The notes under the pieces are model-generated. The model was not told where the DNA came from. It was given only the letters and a program-made list of their open reading frames with translations, and searched no databases. A program made the translations under genes and the position numbers. DNA of 64,000 bases from Candidatus Symbiobacter mobilis CR (GTDB taxonomy: Bacteria; Pseudomonadota; Gammaproteobacteria; Burkholderiales; Burkholderiaceae_C): NCBI RefSeq assembly GCF_000477435.1, contig NC_022576.1:1426001-1490000 (forward strand), in the 5' to 3' direction. Below are positions 9,617 through 18,312 of this stretch, in pieces (within the stretch, counting starts at the first letter, position 1; every line of letters begins with the position of its first letter).

Positions 9617-9717
9617 GGGTTTTGAAGCGAGGGCTGGATAAACGCCTGTTTTGTGCAAAAGTTGGTTGAAAACCCAACCAGTCGGTTACACTGTTTTGTG
9701 CAAACTAAGGTTGGAAC
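9593..9717 (+). repeat. Three iterated TTTGTGCA...GGTTG motifs near the left end
   Basis: TTTGTGCA occurs at 9593, 9650 and 9695, each followed within about 16 bases by GGTTG (9607, 9664 and 9709). The first copy is part of the terminal inverted repeat. The other two are internal and overlap the probable hsdM promoter and leader. They may be extra transposase-binding sites or operator sites; the right end has only one copy. Confidence 0.7.
9666..9692 (+). promoter_or_regulatory. Possible hsdM promoter
   Basis: TTGAAA at 9666-9671 and TACACT at 9687-9692 resemble -35 and -10 boxes, with a short 15-bp spacer. The pair lies 31 bases before the hsdM start and between the second and third iterated motifs. 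The short spacer makes this tentative. Confidence 0.35.
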
Positions 9718-9722
9718 AAAAC

Positions 9723-11690
9723 ATGGCAGAAACGACAGGAACAGCTTCCACGCTGGCGGACTTCATTTGGAAAAACGCTGAATACCTTTGGGGGGACTTC
9801 AAGCACACGGACTTTGGCAAGATCATCCTGCCCTTCACGCTGCTTCGACGGCTGGAGTGCGTGCTGGAGCCAAGCCGTCAAGAGGTGCTGAACAGTCACG
9901 CCACATTCAGGGATTCGGGTATCCACCTGGATGTGATCTTGAGGCAGGCAACCCGATACCCTTTCTACAACACCTCCAAGTACGCGCTGGGGAACTTGGG
10001 CAGCGGCAAGACAGCACAGAACCTGCTCGACTACATCTCCCATTTCTCTGACAACGCCAGAGTCATTTTTGACCAGTTCGATTTCTCGAACACAGTCTCT
10101 CGCTTGAACAAGGCTGGCGTTCTCTACAAGATTTGCCAGAACTTCGCCAAAGTCGATTTGCACCCAAATGAAGTGCCAGATCGCGTGATGAGCAACCTCT
10201 ATGAACACCTGATTCGCCGGTTTGGTGCTGAGGTGAATGAAGGTGCTGAGGATTTCATGACACCACGCGATGTGGTGCATCTGGCAACGTCCCTGCTGCT
10301 TGACCCTGACGATGCCTTCTTTGCATCGCACCCAGGTTTGATTCGCACCCTGTATGACCAGACATGCGGCACTGGCGGGTTCCTGTCAGATGCGATGAAT
10401 CATGTTGCCGATCACAGCAGCCATTACAAGGTGCCACCTGTGCTGGTTCCTTACGGGCAAGAGTTGGAGCCTGAAACGCATGCAGTGTGCCTCACGGCCA
10501 TGTTGCTTCGCACGCTGGAAACCGACCCAGGTCGAGATCTGTCGAAAAACATCAAACTGGGTTCAACACTCTCTGCTGACCACTTCAAAGGTGAGCGGTT
10601 TCATTACAGCGTCAGTAATCCCCCTTTCGGAAAAAAGTGGGAAAAAGATGCCGATGCCGTCAACCTGGAGCACAAGGAAAAGAAGTACGAAGGTCGCTTT
10701 GGGCCAGGCTTGCCGCGCATCAACGATGGTTCCATGCTGTTTTTGATGAACCTTGCGAGCAAGATGGAGTTGCCTGCCAACGGTGGTGGCAGAGCGGCCA
10801 TTGTTCTTTCTGGATCGCCTTTGTTCAACGGAGGCGCGGGGTCTGGTGAATCTGAAATCCGCCGCTGGTTGCTGGAGAACGATCTGGTGGAAGCCATCGT
10901 GGCACTGCCCACGGAAATCTTCTTCCGCACGGGCATTGGCACCTACCTGTGGATTCTCTCGAACAAGAAGCCAGAAAACCGCAAAGGACGGGTGCAATTG
11001 ATCAACGCAACGGGCCTGTGGACTGCTATCAAAAACGAAGGCAACAAGCGACGCATCATCAGTGATGAGCAACGCGCACAAATCCTGGAGATTTACGCAG
11101 CAGCCCAAGACGGCCCCATTAGCAAAATGCTGGACTACCGCACGTTCGGTTACCGCCGCATCACGGTGGAGCGGCCCTTGCGTATGCGGTTTGAAGCCAG
11201 TGACGAATGGGTGGCGAACTTCAACGCCATGACCAACGGTGCCCATGCTGAAGCGTTTACCAAAGTCAGAGGCAACTTTGACAGCTTACAAACCTTGTTT
11301 GCAGCGGCTGGCATCAAGAAAATGCCCAAGGGACACCTGAAAGAGTTGATGGCGGTCATAGGCATCAAAGACCCAGAGGCTCAGCCCATGCTCGATGAAA
11401 AGGGCAACGTGATGCCCGACAGCGACTTGCGGGATAACGAAAACGTTCCACTGGGCCAAGATATTCGGGACTACTTCGCAAAGGAAGTCCTTGCCCATGT
11501 GCCGGATGCCTGGATCGATGAAACCAAGCGGGACGAGAAGGACAAAAAGGTCGGCATCGTCGGCTACGAAATCAACTTCAACCGATTTTTTTATCAGTAT
11601 GTGCCGCCACGCAAATTGACTGATATTGACGCTGATCTTAAAGCCGTGGAAGCTGAGATAGCTGACTTGTTGGGCGAGGTGACGGAATGA
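9723..11690 (+). CDS. hsdM: Type I restriction-modification methyltransferase subunit HsdM
   Basis: HsdM is the adenine-N6 methyltransferase subunit of a type I R-M complex and, with HsdS, protects host DNA. From the ATG at 9723 the product has 655 residues. It carries an N-terminal HsdM helical domain (LADFIWKNAEYLWGD), the AdoMet motif TCGTGGFLSDAMNH at about residue 213 and the catalytic NPPF (NPPFGKKWEKD) at about residue 299. The frame is open upstream to 9651, but that part is transposon-end DNA. Its stop overlaps the hsdS start by 4 bases (ATGA). It is the first cargo gene of the transposon. Confidence 0.95.
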   Translation: MAETTGTASTLADFIWKNAEYLWGDFKHTDFGKIILPFTLLRRLECVLEPSRQEVLNSHATFRDSGIHLDVILRQATRYPFYNTSKYALGNLGSGKTAQNLLDYISHFSDNARVIFDQFDFSNTVSRLNKAGVLYKICQNFAKVDLHPNEVPDRVMSNLYEHLIRRFGAEVNEGAEDFMTPRDVVHLATSLLLDPDDAFFASHPGLIRTLYDQTCGTGGFLSDAMNHVADHSSHYKVPPVLVPYGQELEPETHAVCLTAMLLRTLETDPGRDLSKNIKLGSTLSADHFKGERFHYSVSNPPFGKKWEKDADAVNLEHKEKKYEGRFGPGLPRINDGSMLFLMNLASKMELPANGGGRAAIVLSGSPLFNGGAGSGESEIRRWLLENDLVEAIVALPTEIFFRTGIGTYLWILSNKKPENRKGRVQLINATGLWTAIKNEGNKRRIISDEQRAQILEIYAAAQDGPISKMLDYRTFGYRRITVERPLRMRFEASDEWVANFNAMTNGAHAEAFTKVRGNFDSLQTLFAAAGIKKMPKGHLKELMAVIGIKDPEAQPMLDEKGNVMPDSDLRDNENVPLGQDIRDYFAKEVLAHVPDAWIDETKRDEKDKKVGIVGYEINFNRFFYQYVPPRKLTDIDADLKAVEAEIADLLGEVTE

Positions 11691-12958
11691 GCCATTACAA
11701 ACCATATCCTGCGTACAAAGAATCCGGTGTTGAATGGATTGGACAGGTGCCAGAGCACTGGGGGGTTAAGCCTATTTATTCCGTTGCATCACTTAGAAAT
11801 GGCTTCCCGTTTAAGGCTGAGCTATTTAGAAAAGAAGGGGCGAAGTCGAACAGAATCTTGCGAATCCGTGATATCAGCGGAGATGATGAGGCAATCTATT
11901 CTGATGAACCATCCCCAAAGATGGCTGAGATCAAAAGTGGTGATATCTTAATCGGTATGGATGGTGATTTTAATGTTCATCTCTGGGAGCGTGGAAATGC
12001 AAAACTAAATCAGCGAATGTGCGCTGTAAATGGAAATACAAATGAGATTTCTTATTTTCTAAGTCATTCCGTAGCGATTCCTCTCAAGATGGTCAATGAT
12101 TTGGCCTATGCAACTACGGTTAAACACCTGTCATCCTACGAAGTATTGCATACACGCGTTCCGATTCCGCCACAGGAAGAGCTGAAATTCATCAATCAAA
12201 CGCTCAACCGCGAAACCACCCGCATCGACACCCTCATTTCCAAGAAAACCCGCTTCATCGAACTCCTGAAAGAGAAGCGTCAGGCGCTGATCACTCAGGC
12301 TGTCACCAAGGGACTTGATCCCAATGTGAAGATGAAGGATTCAGGGGTGGAGTGGATTGGGGAGGTGCCTGAACATTGGCAAGTAGCAAGAATCAAAAGA
12401 CATGCGAAGATTCGCACAGAACGCAGAAATGACATTTCCAGTGGCGTAATTTATATCGGACTTGAGGATGTTGAAAGCAAGTCTGGTAAATATAAGCCAA
12501 TCAGTAGAAATTCTCGGCAATCAGAAGACTCAACAGTAGGGGTTTTTTATAAAGATGATGTCCTTTATAGCAAGCTTCGACCGTATTTGCGAAAATCGAT
12601 TGTGACTAAGATGGATGGCACCTGCTCCACTGAGTTCTTGGTTCTAAAGACAAATAACACAAATCCTCGCTGGCTGAACCAGTGGTTACTCACGACAGAG
12701 GTAACACATCAAATTGAGGCGGGTTGCGAAGGAGCCAAAATGCCTCGCGCAGATTGGGAGCATGTCGCTTCTATTGAGATGCCCGCTCCGAATGAAGAAG
12801 AACAAGTCCGCATTCTTGTTGCCCTTGACCGCGAAACCACCCGCATCGATACGTTAATTGAAAAATCAAAGCTCAGCATCGACCTCCTAAAAGAACGCCG
12901 CTCAGCACTCATAACAGCCGCCGTAACAGGTCAAATCGATCTCCGGGAGGCGGTATGA
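11687..12958 (+). CDS. hsdS: Type I restriction-modification specificity subunit HsdS
   Basis: HsdS recognises the bipartite DNA target for the HsdM/HsdR complex. The 423-residue product has two target-recognition domains of about 150 residues. Each opens with a related motif (SGVEWIGQVPEHW near residue 12 and SGVEWIGEVPEHW near 220) and ends in a conserved helix (RETTRIDTLI...LLKEKRQALIT near 180-205 and RETTRIDTLIEK...LLKERRSALIT near 385-415). The recognition domains are visibly more AT-rich than the flanking hsdM and hsdR, as is common for exchanged specificity domains. It overlaps hsdM by 4 bases. Confidence 0.94.
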   Translation: MSHYKPYPAYKESGVEWIGQVPEHWGVKPIYSVASLRNGFPFKAELFRKEGAKSNRILRIRDISGDDEAIYSDEPSPKMAEIKSGDILIGMDGDFNVHLWERGNAKLNQRMCAVNGNTNEISYFLSHSVAIPLKMVNDLAYATTVKHLSSYEVLHTRVPIPPQEELKFINQTLNRETTRIDTLISKKTRFIELLKEKRQALITQAVTKGLDPNVKMKDSGVEWIGEVPEHWQVARIKRHAKIRTERRNDISSGVIYIGLEDVESKSGKYKPISRNSRQSEDSTVGVFYKDDVLYSKLRPYLRKSIVTKMDGTCSTEFLVLKTNNTNPRWLNQWLLTTEVTHQIEAGCEGAKMPRADWEHVASIEMPAPNEEEQVRILVALDRETTRIDTLIEKSKLSIDLLKERRSALITAAVTGQIDLREAV

Positions 12959-12964
12959 GCTTCG

Positions 12965-13246
12965 TCAAGCCATCAACTCGCGCAGTGCCTGTGGGTGGGT
13001 TTGTGCGATGCGCAGCAGAGAGCGTGCAGCACCCGAAGGTTCGCGCCTGCCTTGCTCCCATTCCTGCAAGGTGCGAACCGAAACGCCCAGCATGGCGGCA
13101 AAGGCAATTTGGGGCACGCCAACTTTGGCACGGGCTTCAGCCGCTGCTGTCGGGGTCACCACGGTGGTTCGGGCGGCTTTGCCCGCTTTCATCTGCCGCA
13201 CCGATTCCAGCAAGTCGTTCTGGAACTGTTCCATCTCTTTATCCAT
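12965..13246 (-). CDS. XRE-type antitoxin (NadS/HigA-like)
   Basis: The 93-residue product has an N-terminal dimerisation or linker region and a C-terminal helix-turn-helix (VPQIAFAAMLGVSVRTLQEWEQGRR) typical of NadS/HigA-like antitoxins, which neutralise a RelE-family partner and repress their own operon. It lies downstream of, and overlaps by 8 bases, the toxin gene on the minus strand, so the order is toxin then antitoxin as in higBA loci. It faces against the hsd genes and ends 6 bases past the hsdS stop. Confidence 0.85.
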   Translation of the reverse strand: MDKEMEQFQNDLLESVRQMKAGKAARTTVVTPTAAAEARAKVGVPQIAFAAMLGVSVRTLQEWEQGRREPSGAARSLLRIAQTHPQALRELMA

Positions 13247-13550
13247 GTTCTACCTCATATCGAAGTTTGGCTAAAAACTGGGGCGGCAAGTTGTCAAACT
13301 TGGCCTTGGCATACACGATCAAAAGCCATATCCGGCCCTCAACCTCAGTGAAATACACGACGCGCACACCGCCACGCTTGCCCATTCCACCTCGACTCCA
13401 GCGAATCTTTCTGCACCCGTTGGAGCCTGGGATGACATCTCCAGCGAATGGGTTCACCGCGATCCAGTTCACAAACGCCGTTCGCTCATCCGCCGTCCAT
13501 ACCGTTTCCGCATATCGCTGGAAGATTTCGGTTTCAGAAACGGTAAACAT
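13239..13550 (-). CDS. RelE/HigB-family toxin
   Basis: The 103-residue product resembles RelE-superfamily mRNA interferases of the kind paired with NadS: the motifs FVNWIAVNPFAGDVIPGSNGCRKIRW, then GKRGGVRVVYF and IWLLIVYAKAKFDNL are the expected family positions. Such toxins cleave mRNA at the ribosome. The gene is divergent from hsdR, whose start is 54 bases away, and overlaps the antitoxin downstream. Within the transposon the pair may act as an addiction device. The assignment rests on motif pattern and pairing. Confidence 0.82.
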   Translation of the reverse strand: MFTVSETEIFQRYAETVWTADERTAFVNWIAVNPFAGDVIPGSNGCRKIRWSRGGMGKRGGVRVVYFTEVEGRIWLLIVYAKAKFDNLPPQFLAKLRYEVEHG

Positions 13551-13604
13551 GCGCCCAATGATACGTCATTGCCGTAGTAAAAACAAGATTCAGGGAGTCA
13601 ATCG

Positions 13605-16600
13605 ATGACCTCGGCAGACACAGCGCACCAAGAAAAGCATTTCGAGTCCTACGTCATCTCGAAGCTGGCTGCACAAGGCTGGAAAGTGGGCGAGACCAGC
13701 CAGTACGACACCGAGCGGGCTTTGTACCCAGAGGACGTTGTTGCGTGGTTGCAGGCAACCCAGAAAGCCAAGTGGGACAAGCTTTGCAAAGACAACGGGG
13801 ATCGTGCCCAAAACTTGCTATTGGACAAGGTGGCATCTGCCCTGGACAAGCATGGAACTGTGCAGGTGCTGCGCCAGGGGCTGCCCATCGCGGGGTGCGG
13901 CCACATTGACTTGTCCGAGGCGGCTCCTGAAGACAAGCGAAATGAAGACGTTCTGAAGCGGTATGCCGCAAACATCTTGCGCGTCGTGCCCCAGTTGCAG
14001 TACCACCCTTCACGCAAGCTGGCGATGGATCTGGTGCTGTTCATCAACGGCTTGCCCGTTGCCACGGTGGAACTCAAAACCGACTTCACGCAGTCCGCTG
14101 AATCGGCCATGGAGCAGTACCGTACAGATCGCTTGCCCTATGACCCCAAGAGCAAGCGCAAGGAGCCGTTGCTGACGTTCAAACGTGGGGCAGTGGTTCA
14201 CTTTGCCATGTCTGATTCAGACATTCAGATGGCTACGAAGTTGGACGGTGCCAACACCTTTTTCCTGCCCTTCAACCAGGGCAACGCCGGACATGCAGGC
14301 AACCCTGCACGTGCGGACAAGGAATACCCCGTGGCCTACTTCTGGGAGCAGATTTGCCAACCCGATGCTTGGTTGCGCGTGTTTCACAGCTTTGTTTATG
14401 TCGAGAAGAAGGACGTTGTTGACCTCAAGGGCAATTGGTCGAAGAAGGAAACACTGATCTTTCCGCGTTTCCACCAGTGGGCTGCCGTCAACGGCATGAT
14501 TGCCGACGCATACAAGAACGGCCCTGGCCTGTCATACCTGTGTGACCACAGCGCGGGTTCAGGCAAAACCAGCACGATCTCCTGGACGGCTCACGATCTG
14601 GTCAAGCTGCGCAAGGACAATGGAGAAGCCATCTTCAGCAGCGTCATCATCGTCACAGACCGCACCGTTCTCGATGGACAGTTGCAGGATGCCGTCAAGC
14701 AAATTGACCATCAATTTGGCGTGATTGCGGCCATTGACCGCCAAAAATCCTCCAAGTCAAAAAGCGAGCAATTGGCTGAGGCCATGCGCACTGGCGTGCC
14801 GATCATCGTGGTCACCATCCAGACCTTTCCCTACGCGATGGAAGCCATCGTCACGGACAAGAGCCTGAAGGGCAAAAACTTCGCGGTGATCATCGATGAG
14901 GCCCACGCATCACAAACAGGCACCACGGCTGCAAAACTGCAATCGGCACTCGCCATGAGTGGGGCCGGACAGATGTCAGGCCTGACTGTCGAAGAGTTGC
15001 TGGAGCAACTGCAAAAGTCCCGCGCACGCCCTGAAAACATCAGCTATTTCGCGTTCACAGGCACGCCCAAACATTCCACATTGATGTTGTTTGGAAGGCC
15101 CCCTGACCCCACGAGAAAAGCCGACAAAGACAACATGCCCCAGCCGTTTCATCGCTACACCATGCGTCAGGCGATTGAAGAGGGCTTTATCCTGGACGTG
15201 CTTCAAGGCTTCGTGCCGTACAAGACGGCATTCCACTTGGGTAAGCAGCTTGAGGACAAAAAACGGGTAAGCGGCAAGCAGGCCAAACGTGCGCTTGCGC
15301 AGTGGATGACCCTGCACCCAACCAACGTGACACAGAAGGTGCAGTTCATCATCGAGCACTTCAGCAAGAACGTCGCGCACCGTTTGGACGGGAAGGCCAA
15401 AGCGATGGTGGTGACCAGTTCCCGTGCGGCTGTCATTCGTTACAAAAAGGCCTTTGATGCCTACATTGCCAAACACACAGAGTATTCGAGCATCCGCTCG
15501 TTGGTGGCCTTCTCCGGCAAGATGACCGGAAAGCAGGTGATGCACTCAGACGATGAGCGCATCTCGGGCGAGACATTCATTGCAGATGAAGACGAGGAGT
15601 TCACCGAAATCAACATGAACCCCGATGTGGCGGGCCAGGATTTGCGGATTGCATTCGACCGCCCCGAATACCAACTGATACTGGTGGCCGACAAGTTCCA
15701 GACTGGGTTCGACCAGCCAAAGTTGGTGGCGATGTATGTGGACAAGAAGATAGCCAACGATGTCGAAATTGTGCAGACCTACTCTCGCCTGAACCGCATG
15801 GCTCCAGGCAAGGACGAGGTGTTCATCATCGATTTCGTCAACGATCCCGCCAATGTTCGCCGCGCCTTTGCCCTGTATGACCAAGGAGCGTTGATCGAAG
15901 AAGTGCAAGACCCGGATGTCGTCTACGTGATCAAGAAATATCTGGATGACCAACGCTTTTACGAAACTTCCGATCTCGAAAAATTCAAGGAAGCACGCTT
16001 CAGGACCATTCGTGACATCACACACGCACAGGAGCCCCAGCACAAGGCACTGTATGCGGCCACGGAACAGCCCACACGCCTGTTCCATCAACGGCGCAAG
16101 ATGTTGCGCGAAGCGATTGAGACATGGGAGGGTGCATACACCAAAGCGCTGAACCAGGGCGACAAAGCTGGCATGAAGTCAGCAGACCATCATCGCAAAG
16201 AGCACGCCGAACAGCTCAAGTCTTTATTGGCATTCAAGTCGGGATTGGGTCGCTTTTGCCGCACCTATGCGTATGTGGCGCAATTGATCGATTTTGGTGA
16301 CCCGGAGCTGGAGAACTTCGCTGCCTTTGCAAAGCTGCTTCAAAAGCGACTGAGTGGCGAACCGCCTGAAAACGTCGATCTGGTGGGCCTGGTGCTGACA
16401 GGGTTTGAGATCAAGTGCAAAACAGAGCCACAAGCCCCTGACGAAAAAACGCCGATCCTCAAACCTGTTGGGCCAGGAGGTGGCGGCGGTGGTGATGACC
16501 CCAAATTCCTGCAAGAAATCATCGCCAAGCTCAATGCACTGTTTGGTGATGTGGCACCGTTGAAAGACCAGGCCATATTCGTCAATCACATCACGTCCAT

Positions 16601-16841
16601 CGCCCGAGAAAACGATGTGGTGATGGCGCAGGTGGAAAACAGTCCATCCCGCGAACTCGCTTTAAAGGGCAATCTGCCAGGTGCTGTGCAGCAGGGGGTG
16701 GTGCGTGCGCTTACGTCACATCAGAAGCTGGCTACCCTGTTGCTCAAATCCGATAAGCAGGCACTGGCTGGACTCACTGATGTGATCTATGACCTGCTTC
16801 GTGATCAAAAAGACATTGATGTAGGTGACATGGGTGTTTGA
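13605..16841 (+). CDS. hsdR: Type I restriction endonuclease/translocase subunit HsdR
   Basis: HsdR provides ATP-driven DNA translocation and cleavage. The 1078-residue product has an N-terminal PD-(D/E)XK nuclease (DLVLFINGLPVATVELK, about residues 143-159), then SF2 motor motifs: Walker A GSGKTS near 318, DEAH near 431 (IIDEAHASQTG) and FTGTPKHS near 485. A helical C-terminal domain contains a Gly-rich stretch (GPGGGGGGDD). It is full length for the family. hsdR is separated from hsdS by the antisense toxin-antitoxin pair, so it may have its own promoter in the 54-base divergent gap. Its 3' end overlaps the transposase gene by 17 bases. Confidence 0.95.
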   Translation: MTSADTAHQEKHFESYVISKLAAQGWKVGETSQYDTERALYPEDVVAWLQATQKAKWDKLCKDNGDRAQNLLLDKVASALDKHGTVQVLRQGLPIAGCGHIDLSEAAPEDKRNEDVLKRYAANILRVVPQLQYHPSRKLAMDLVLFINGLPVATVELKTDFTQSAESAMEQYRTDRLPYDPKSKRKEPLLTFKRGAVVHFAMSDSDIQMATKLDGANTFFLPFNQGNAGHAGNPARADKEYPVAYFWEQICQPDAWLRVFHSFVYVEKKDVVDLKGNWSKKETLIFPRFHQWAAVNGMIADAYKNGPGLSYLCDHSAGSGKTSTISWTAHDLVKLRKDNGEAIFSSVIIVTDRTVLDGQLQDAVKQIDHQFGVIAAIDRQKSSKSKSEQLAEAMRTGVPIIVVTIQTFPYAMEAIVTDKSLKGKNFAVIIDEAHASQTGTTAAKLQSALAMSGAGQMSGLTVEELLEQLQKSRARPENISYFAFTGTPKHSTLMLFGRPPDPTRKADKDNMPQPFHRYTMRQAIEEGFILDVLQGFVPYKTAFHLGKQLEDKKRVSGKQAKRALAQWMTLHPTNVTQKVQFIIEHFSKNVAHRLDGKAKAMVVTSSRAAVIRYKKAFDAYIAKHTEYSSIRSLVAFSGKMTGKQVMHSDDERISGETFIADEDEEFTEINMNPDVAGQDLRIAFDRPEYQLILVADKFQTGFDQPKLVAMYVDKKIANDVEIVQTYSRLNRMAPGKDEVFIIDFVNDPANVRRAFALYDQGALIEEVQDPDVVYVIKKYLDDQRFYETSDLEKFKEARFRTIRDITHAQEPQHKALYAATEQPTRLFHQRRKMLREAIETWEGAYTKALNQGDKAGMKSADHHRKEHAEQLKSLLAFKSGLGRFCRTYAYVAQLIDFGDPELENFAAFAKLLQKRLSGEPPENVDLVGLVLTGFEIKCKTEPQAPDEKTPILKPVGPGGGGGGDDPKFLQEIIAKLNALFGDVAPLKDQAIFVNHITSIARENDVVMAQVENSPSRELALKGNLPGAVQQGVVRALTSHQKLATLLLKSDKQALAGLTDVIYDLLRDQKDIDVGDMGV

Positions 16842-18138
16842 CCTGCTGAACTTACCCGGTGTCACGCCGGTTGATCTGCGAAGCAGCCACAAGGAAATCA
16901 CCATCGTTGCTGATGTCATTGATGGGGAGGTTCCCAACTGTCCTCAGTGCCAAAAGCCGCTGTATCGGCATGGCAAACGAGTCACCACGTTTGCTGATAC
17001 ACCCATACAGATGCAACCCGTTCGGCTGGAAGTTTCACGACCCCGTTACAGGTGTGCGGAGTGCGCCAAACTGTTGACCCCGGAGCTTCCATTTTTGGAT
17101 GACCGGCGCAGGGCAACGGCCAGACTGGTTGATGCTGTGCGTGAACGATGTCTGGGACAGACGTTTCACAGCCTTGCTGACCAAACAGGGCTTGCCGTGA
17201 ACACCATCAAAAACATCGCACATGACTTGATCGCGGAGTTGGAAGCGACTGTCAGATACGAAACACCTGTCATCTTGGGTATTGATGAAGTCATGATTGC
17301 TGGCGACTACCGCTGTGTCATGACAAATCTCGCAACGAACAACGTGTTCGAGATTCTTGAGGACAGGACGCAGGATGTCCTGAAGCCTTACTTCAAGACG
17401 TTAAAAGACAGAGAGAAGGTGGAATGGGTCTGCACCGACATGTGGAAACCGTTCAAAAACTCCTTCTCAGCCTATCTGCCCAACGCCAAACTGATCATTG
17501 ATAAATTCCATGTCGTGAAGATGGCATCCGAGGCTCTGGAGGAAGAGCGCAAGGCTTACCAATCCCAACTGACCAAGGATGAGCGCGTTCAGGTCAAAAA
17601 GTCGGTTCGCTGGCTGCTTGTGAAAAGGCCAGCGAACCTGAGTCCCAACGAATTGAAGGCTCTGGAGGTTGTGCGCGAGGTAATGCCGGGTTTGGCACTC
17701 GCATACGACTTCAAGGAGATGTTCTTCAGGATCTACGACGACCCGGTTAAGGAGTCCGCGATGCGGGCTTTTGAAGCATGGGAAACCTCGTTGCCCGACA
17801 AAGAGCTACCCCTGTTTCACAGCTTGGCGAGAACCGTTCACAACCACTACGAAGACATCTTTACCTACTGGGACTCACCCAAGCGAATCACGAACGCTTA
17901 CACAGAATGTCTGAATGGCCTGATGAAGATGTCCAACAGGATGGGCCGGGGGTACAGCTTCAAAATCATCAGGGCCAAGACCATGTACGCCAAACACGCA
18001 CGCAAAGTGGGAAGCGGTGTGCGCCTTGCAGCGACAGGTGTGAACAGGGTTTCAACCAAAGGGGGCTTGGAAACGGTGGAGTACGGACCTCACATTCCAA
18101 CCTTGGTTGAATTGGCGGAGTCGGGCGGTTTAGACTGA
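16825..18138 (+). CDS. ISL3-family transposase
   Basis: The 437-residue product is a full-length ISL3-type DDE transposase. It has an N-terminal zinc-binding region (CPQCQKPLYRHGKR, then RYRCAEC), a helix-turn-helix (SLADQTGLAVNTIKNIA), and the catalytic acidic residues in LGIDEVMIAG, in the TDMWKPF/IIDKFHVVK region and in NAYTECLNGLMK. The start is a GTG at 16825 (MTWVFDLLNLPGV) inside the hsdR 3' end, so translation is probably coupled to hsdR. The stop lies 37 bases before the right transposon end. Confidence 0.93.
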   Translation: MTWVFDLLNLPGVTPVDLRSSHKEITIVADVIDGEVPNCPQCQKPLYRHGKRVTTFADTPIQMQPVRLEVSRPRYRCAECAKLLTPELPFLDDRRRATARLVDAVRERCLGQTFHSLADQTGLAVNTIKNIAHDLIAELEATVRYETPVILGIDEVMIAGDYRCVMTNLATNNVFEILEDRTQDVLKPYFKTLKDREKVEWVCTDMWKPFKNSFSAYLPNAKLIIDKFHVVKMASEALEEERKAYQSQLTKDERVQVKKSVRWLLVKRPANLSPNELKALEVVREVMPGLALAYDFKEMFFRIYDDPVKESAMRAFEAWETSLPDKELPLFHSLARTVHNHYEDIFTYWDSPKRITNAYTECLNGLMKMSNRMGRGYSFKIIRAKTMYAKHARKVGSGVRLAATGVNRVSTKGGLETVEYGPHIPTLVELAESGGLD

Positions 18139-18148
18139 AAACTAAGCA

Positions 18149-18175
18149 GATTCCAACCTCATTTGGCACAAAGCC
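18149..18175 (-). repeat. Right terminal inverted repeat of the transposon
   Basis: Read on the minus strand it starts GGCTTTGTGC and then has GAGGTTGGAA, matching the left end at 9590-9616 with a short divergent segment between the two conserved blocks. It lies just downstream of the transposase stop. Confidence 0.82.
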
Positions 18176-18183
18176 GAAATTTT
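18176..18183. repeat. Right copy of 8-bp target-site duplication
   Basis: GAAATTTT follows the right inverted repeat directly and is identical to 9582-9589. The DNA beyond it is the original fliA-flgN intergenic region. Confidence 0.88.
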
Positions 18184-18312
18184 TTCCCTGTTTCGGGAGG
18201 TTCCCGGTTGGCACTCCTGCCCCCCGCCCTTCTGCCACAGCGCTGTGCTGAGGTAGAAACGACGAGAACCGCGATAGTGCAATGCACTTGGCGATGGGTG
18301 TCGTTTACGCCC

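Larger units (their letters stand above)
9590..18175. mobile_element. ISL3-type transposon carrying a type I R-M system and a toxin-antitoxin pair
   Basis: The 8586-bp unit is bounded by inverted ends that both start GGCTTTGTGC. It is flanked by a perfect 8-bp direct repeat (GAAATTTT) and encodes an ISL3-family transposase at its right end. Between the left end and the transposase lie hsdM, hsdS, an antisense toxin-antitoxin pair and hsdR, all apparently intact. Removing the element and one target copy would rejoin the fliA 3' end to the fliA-flgN intergenic region. The ends, the target duplication and the transposase are read directly; that the whole unit moved as one is the simplest inference from them. 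Confidence 0.88.

Noticed and set aside
9593..9717. Iterated TTTGTGCA motifs as a replication origin
   Set aside because: Only three copies, no replication gene, and the first copy is the transposon end itself.
16859..18138. A simple IS element starting downstream of hsdR
   Set aside because: No left inverted repeat is found between hsdR and the transposase, while matching ends and an 8-bp duplication are found outside the whole hsd block.
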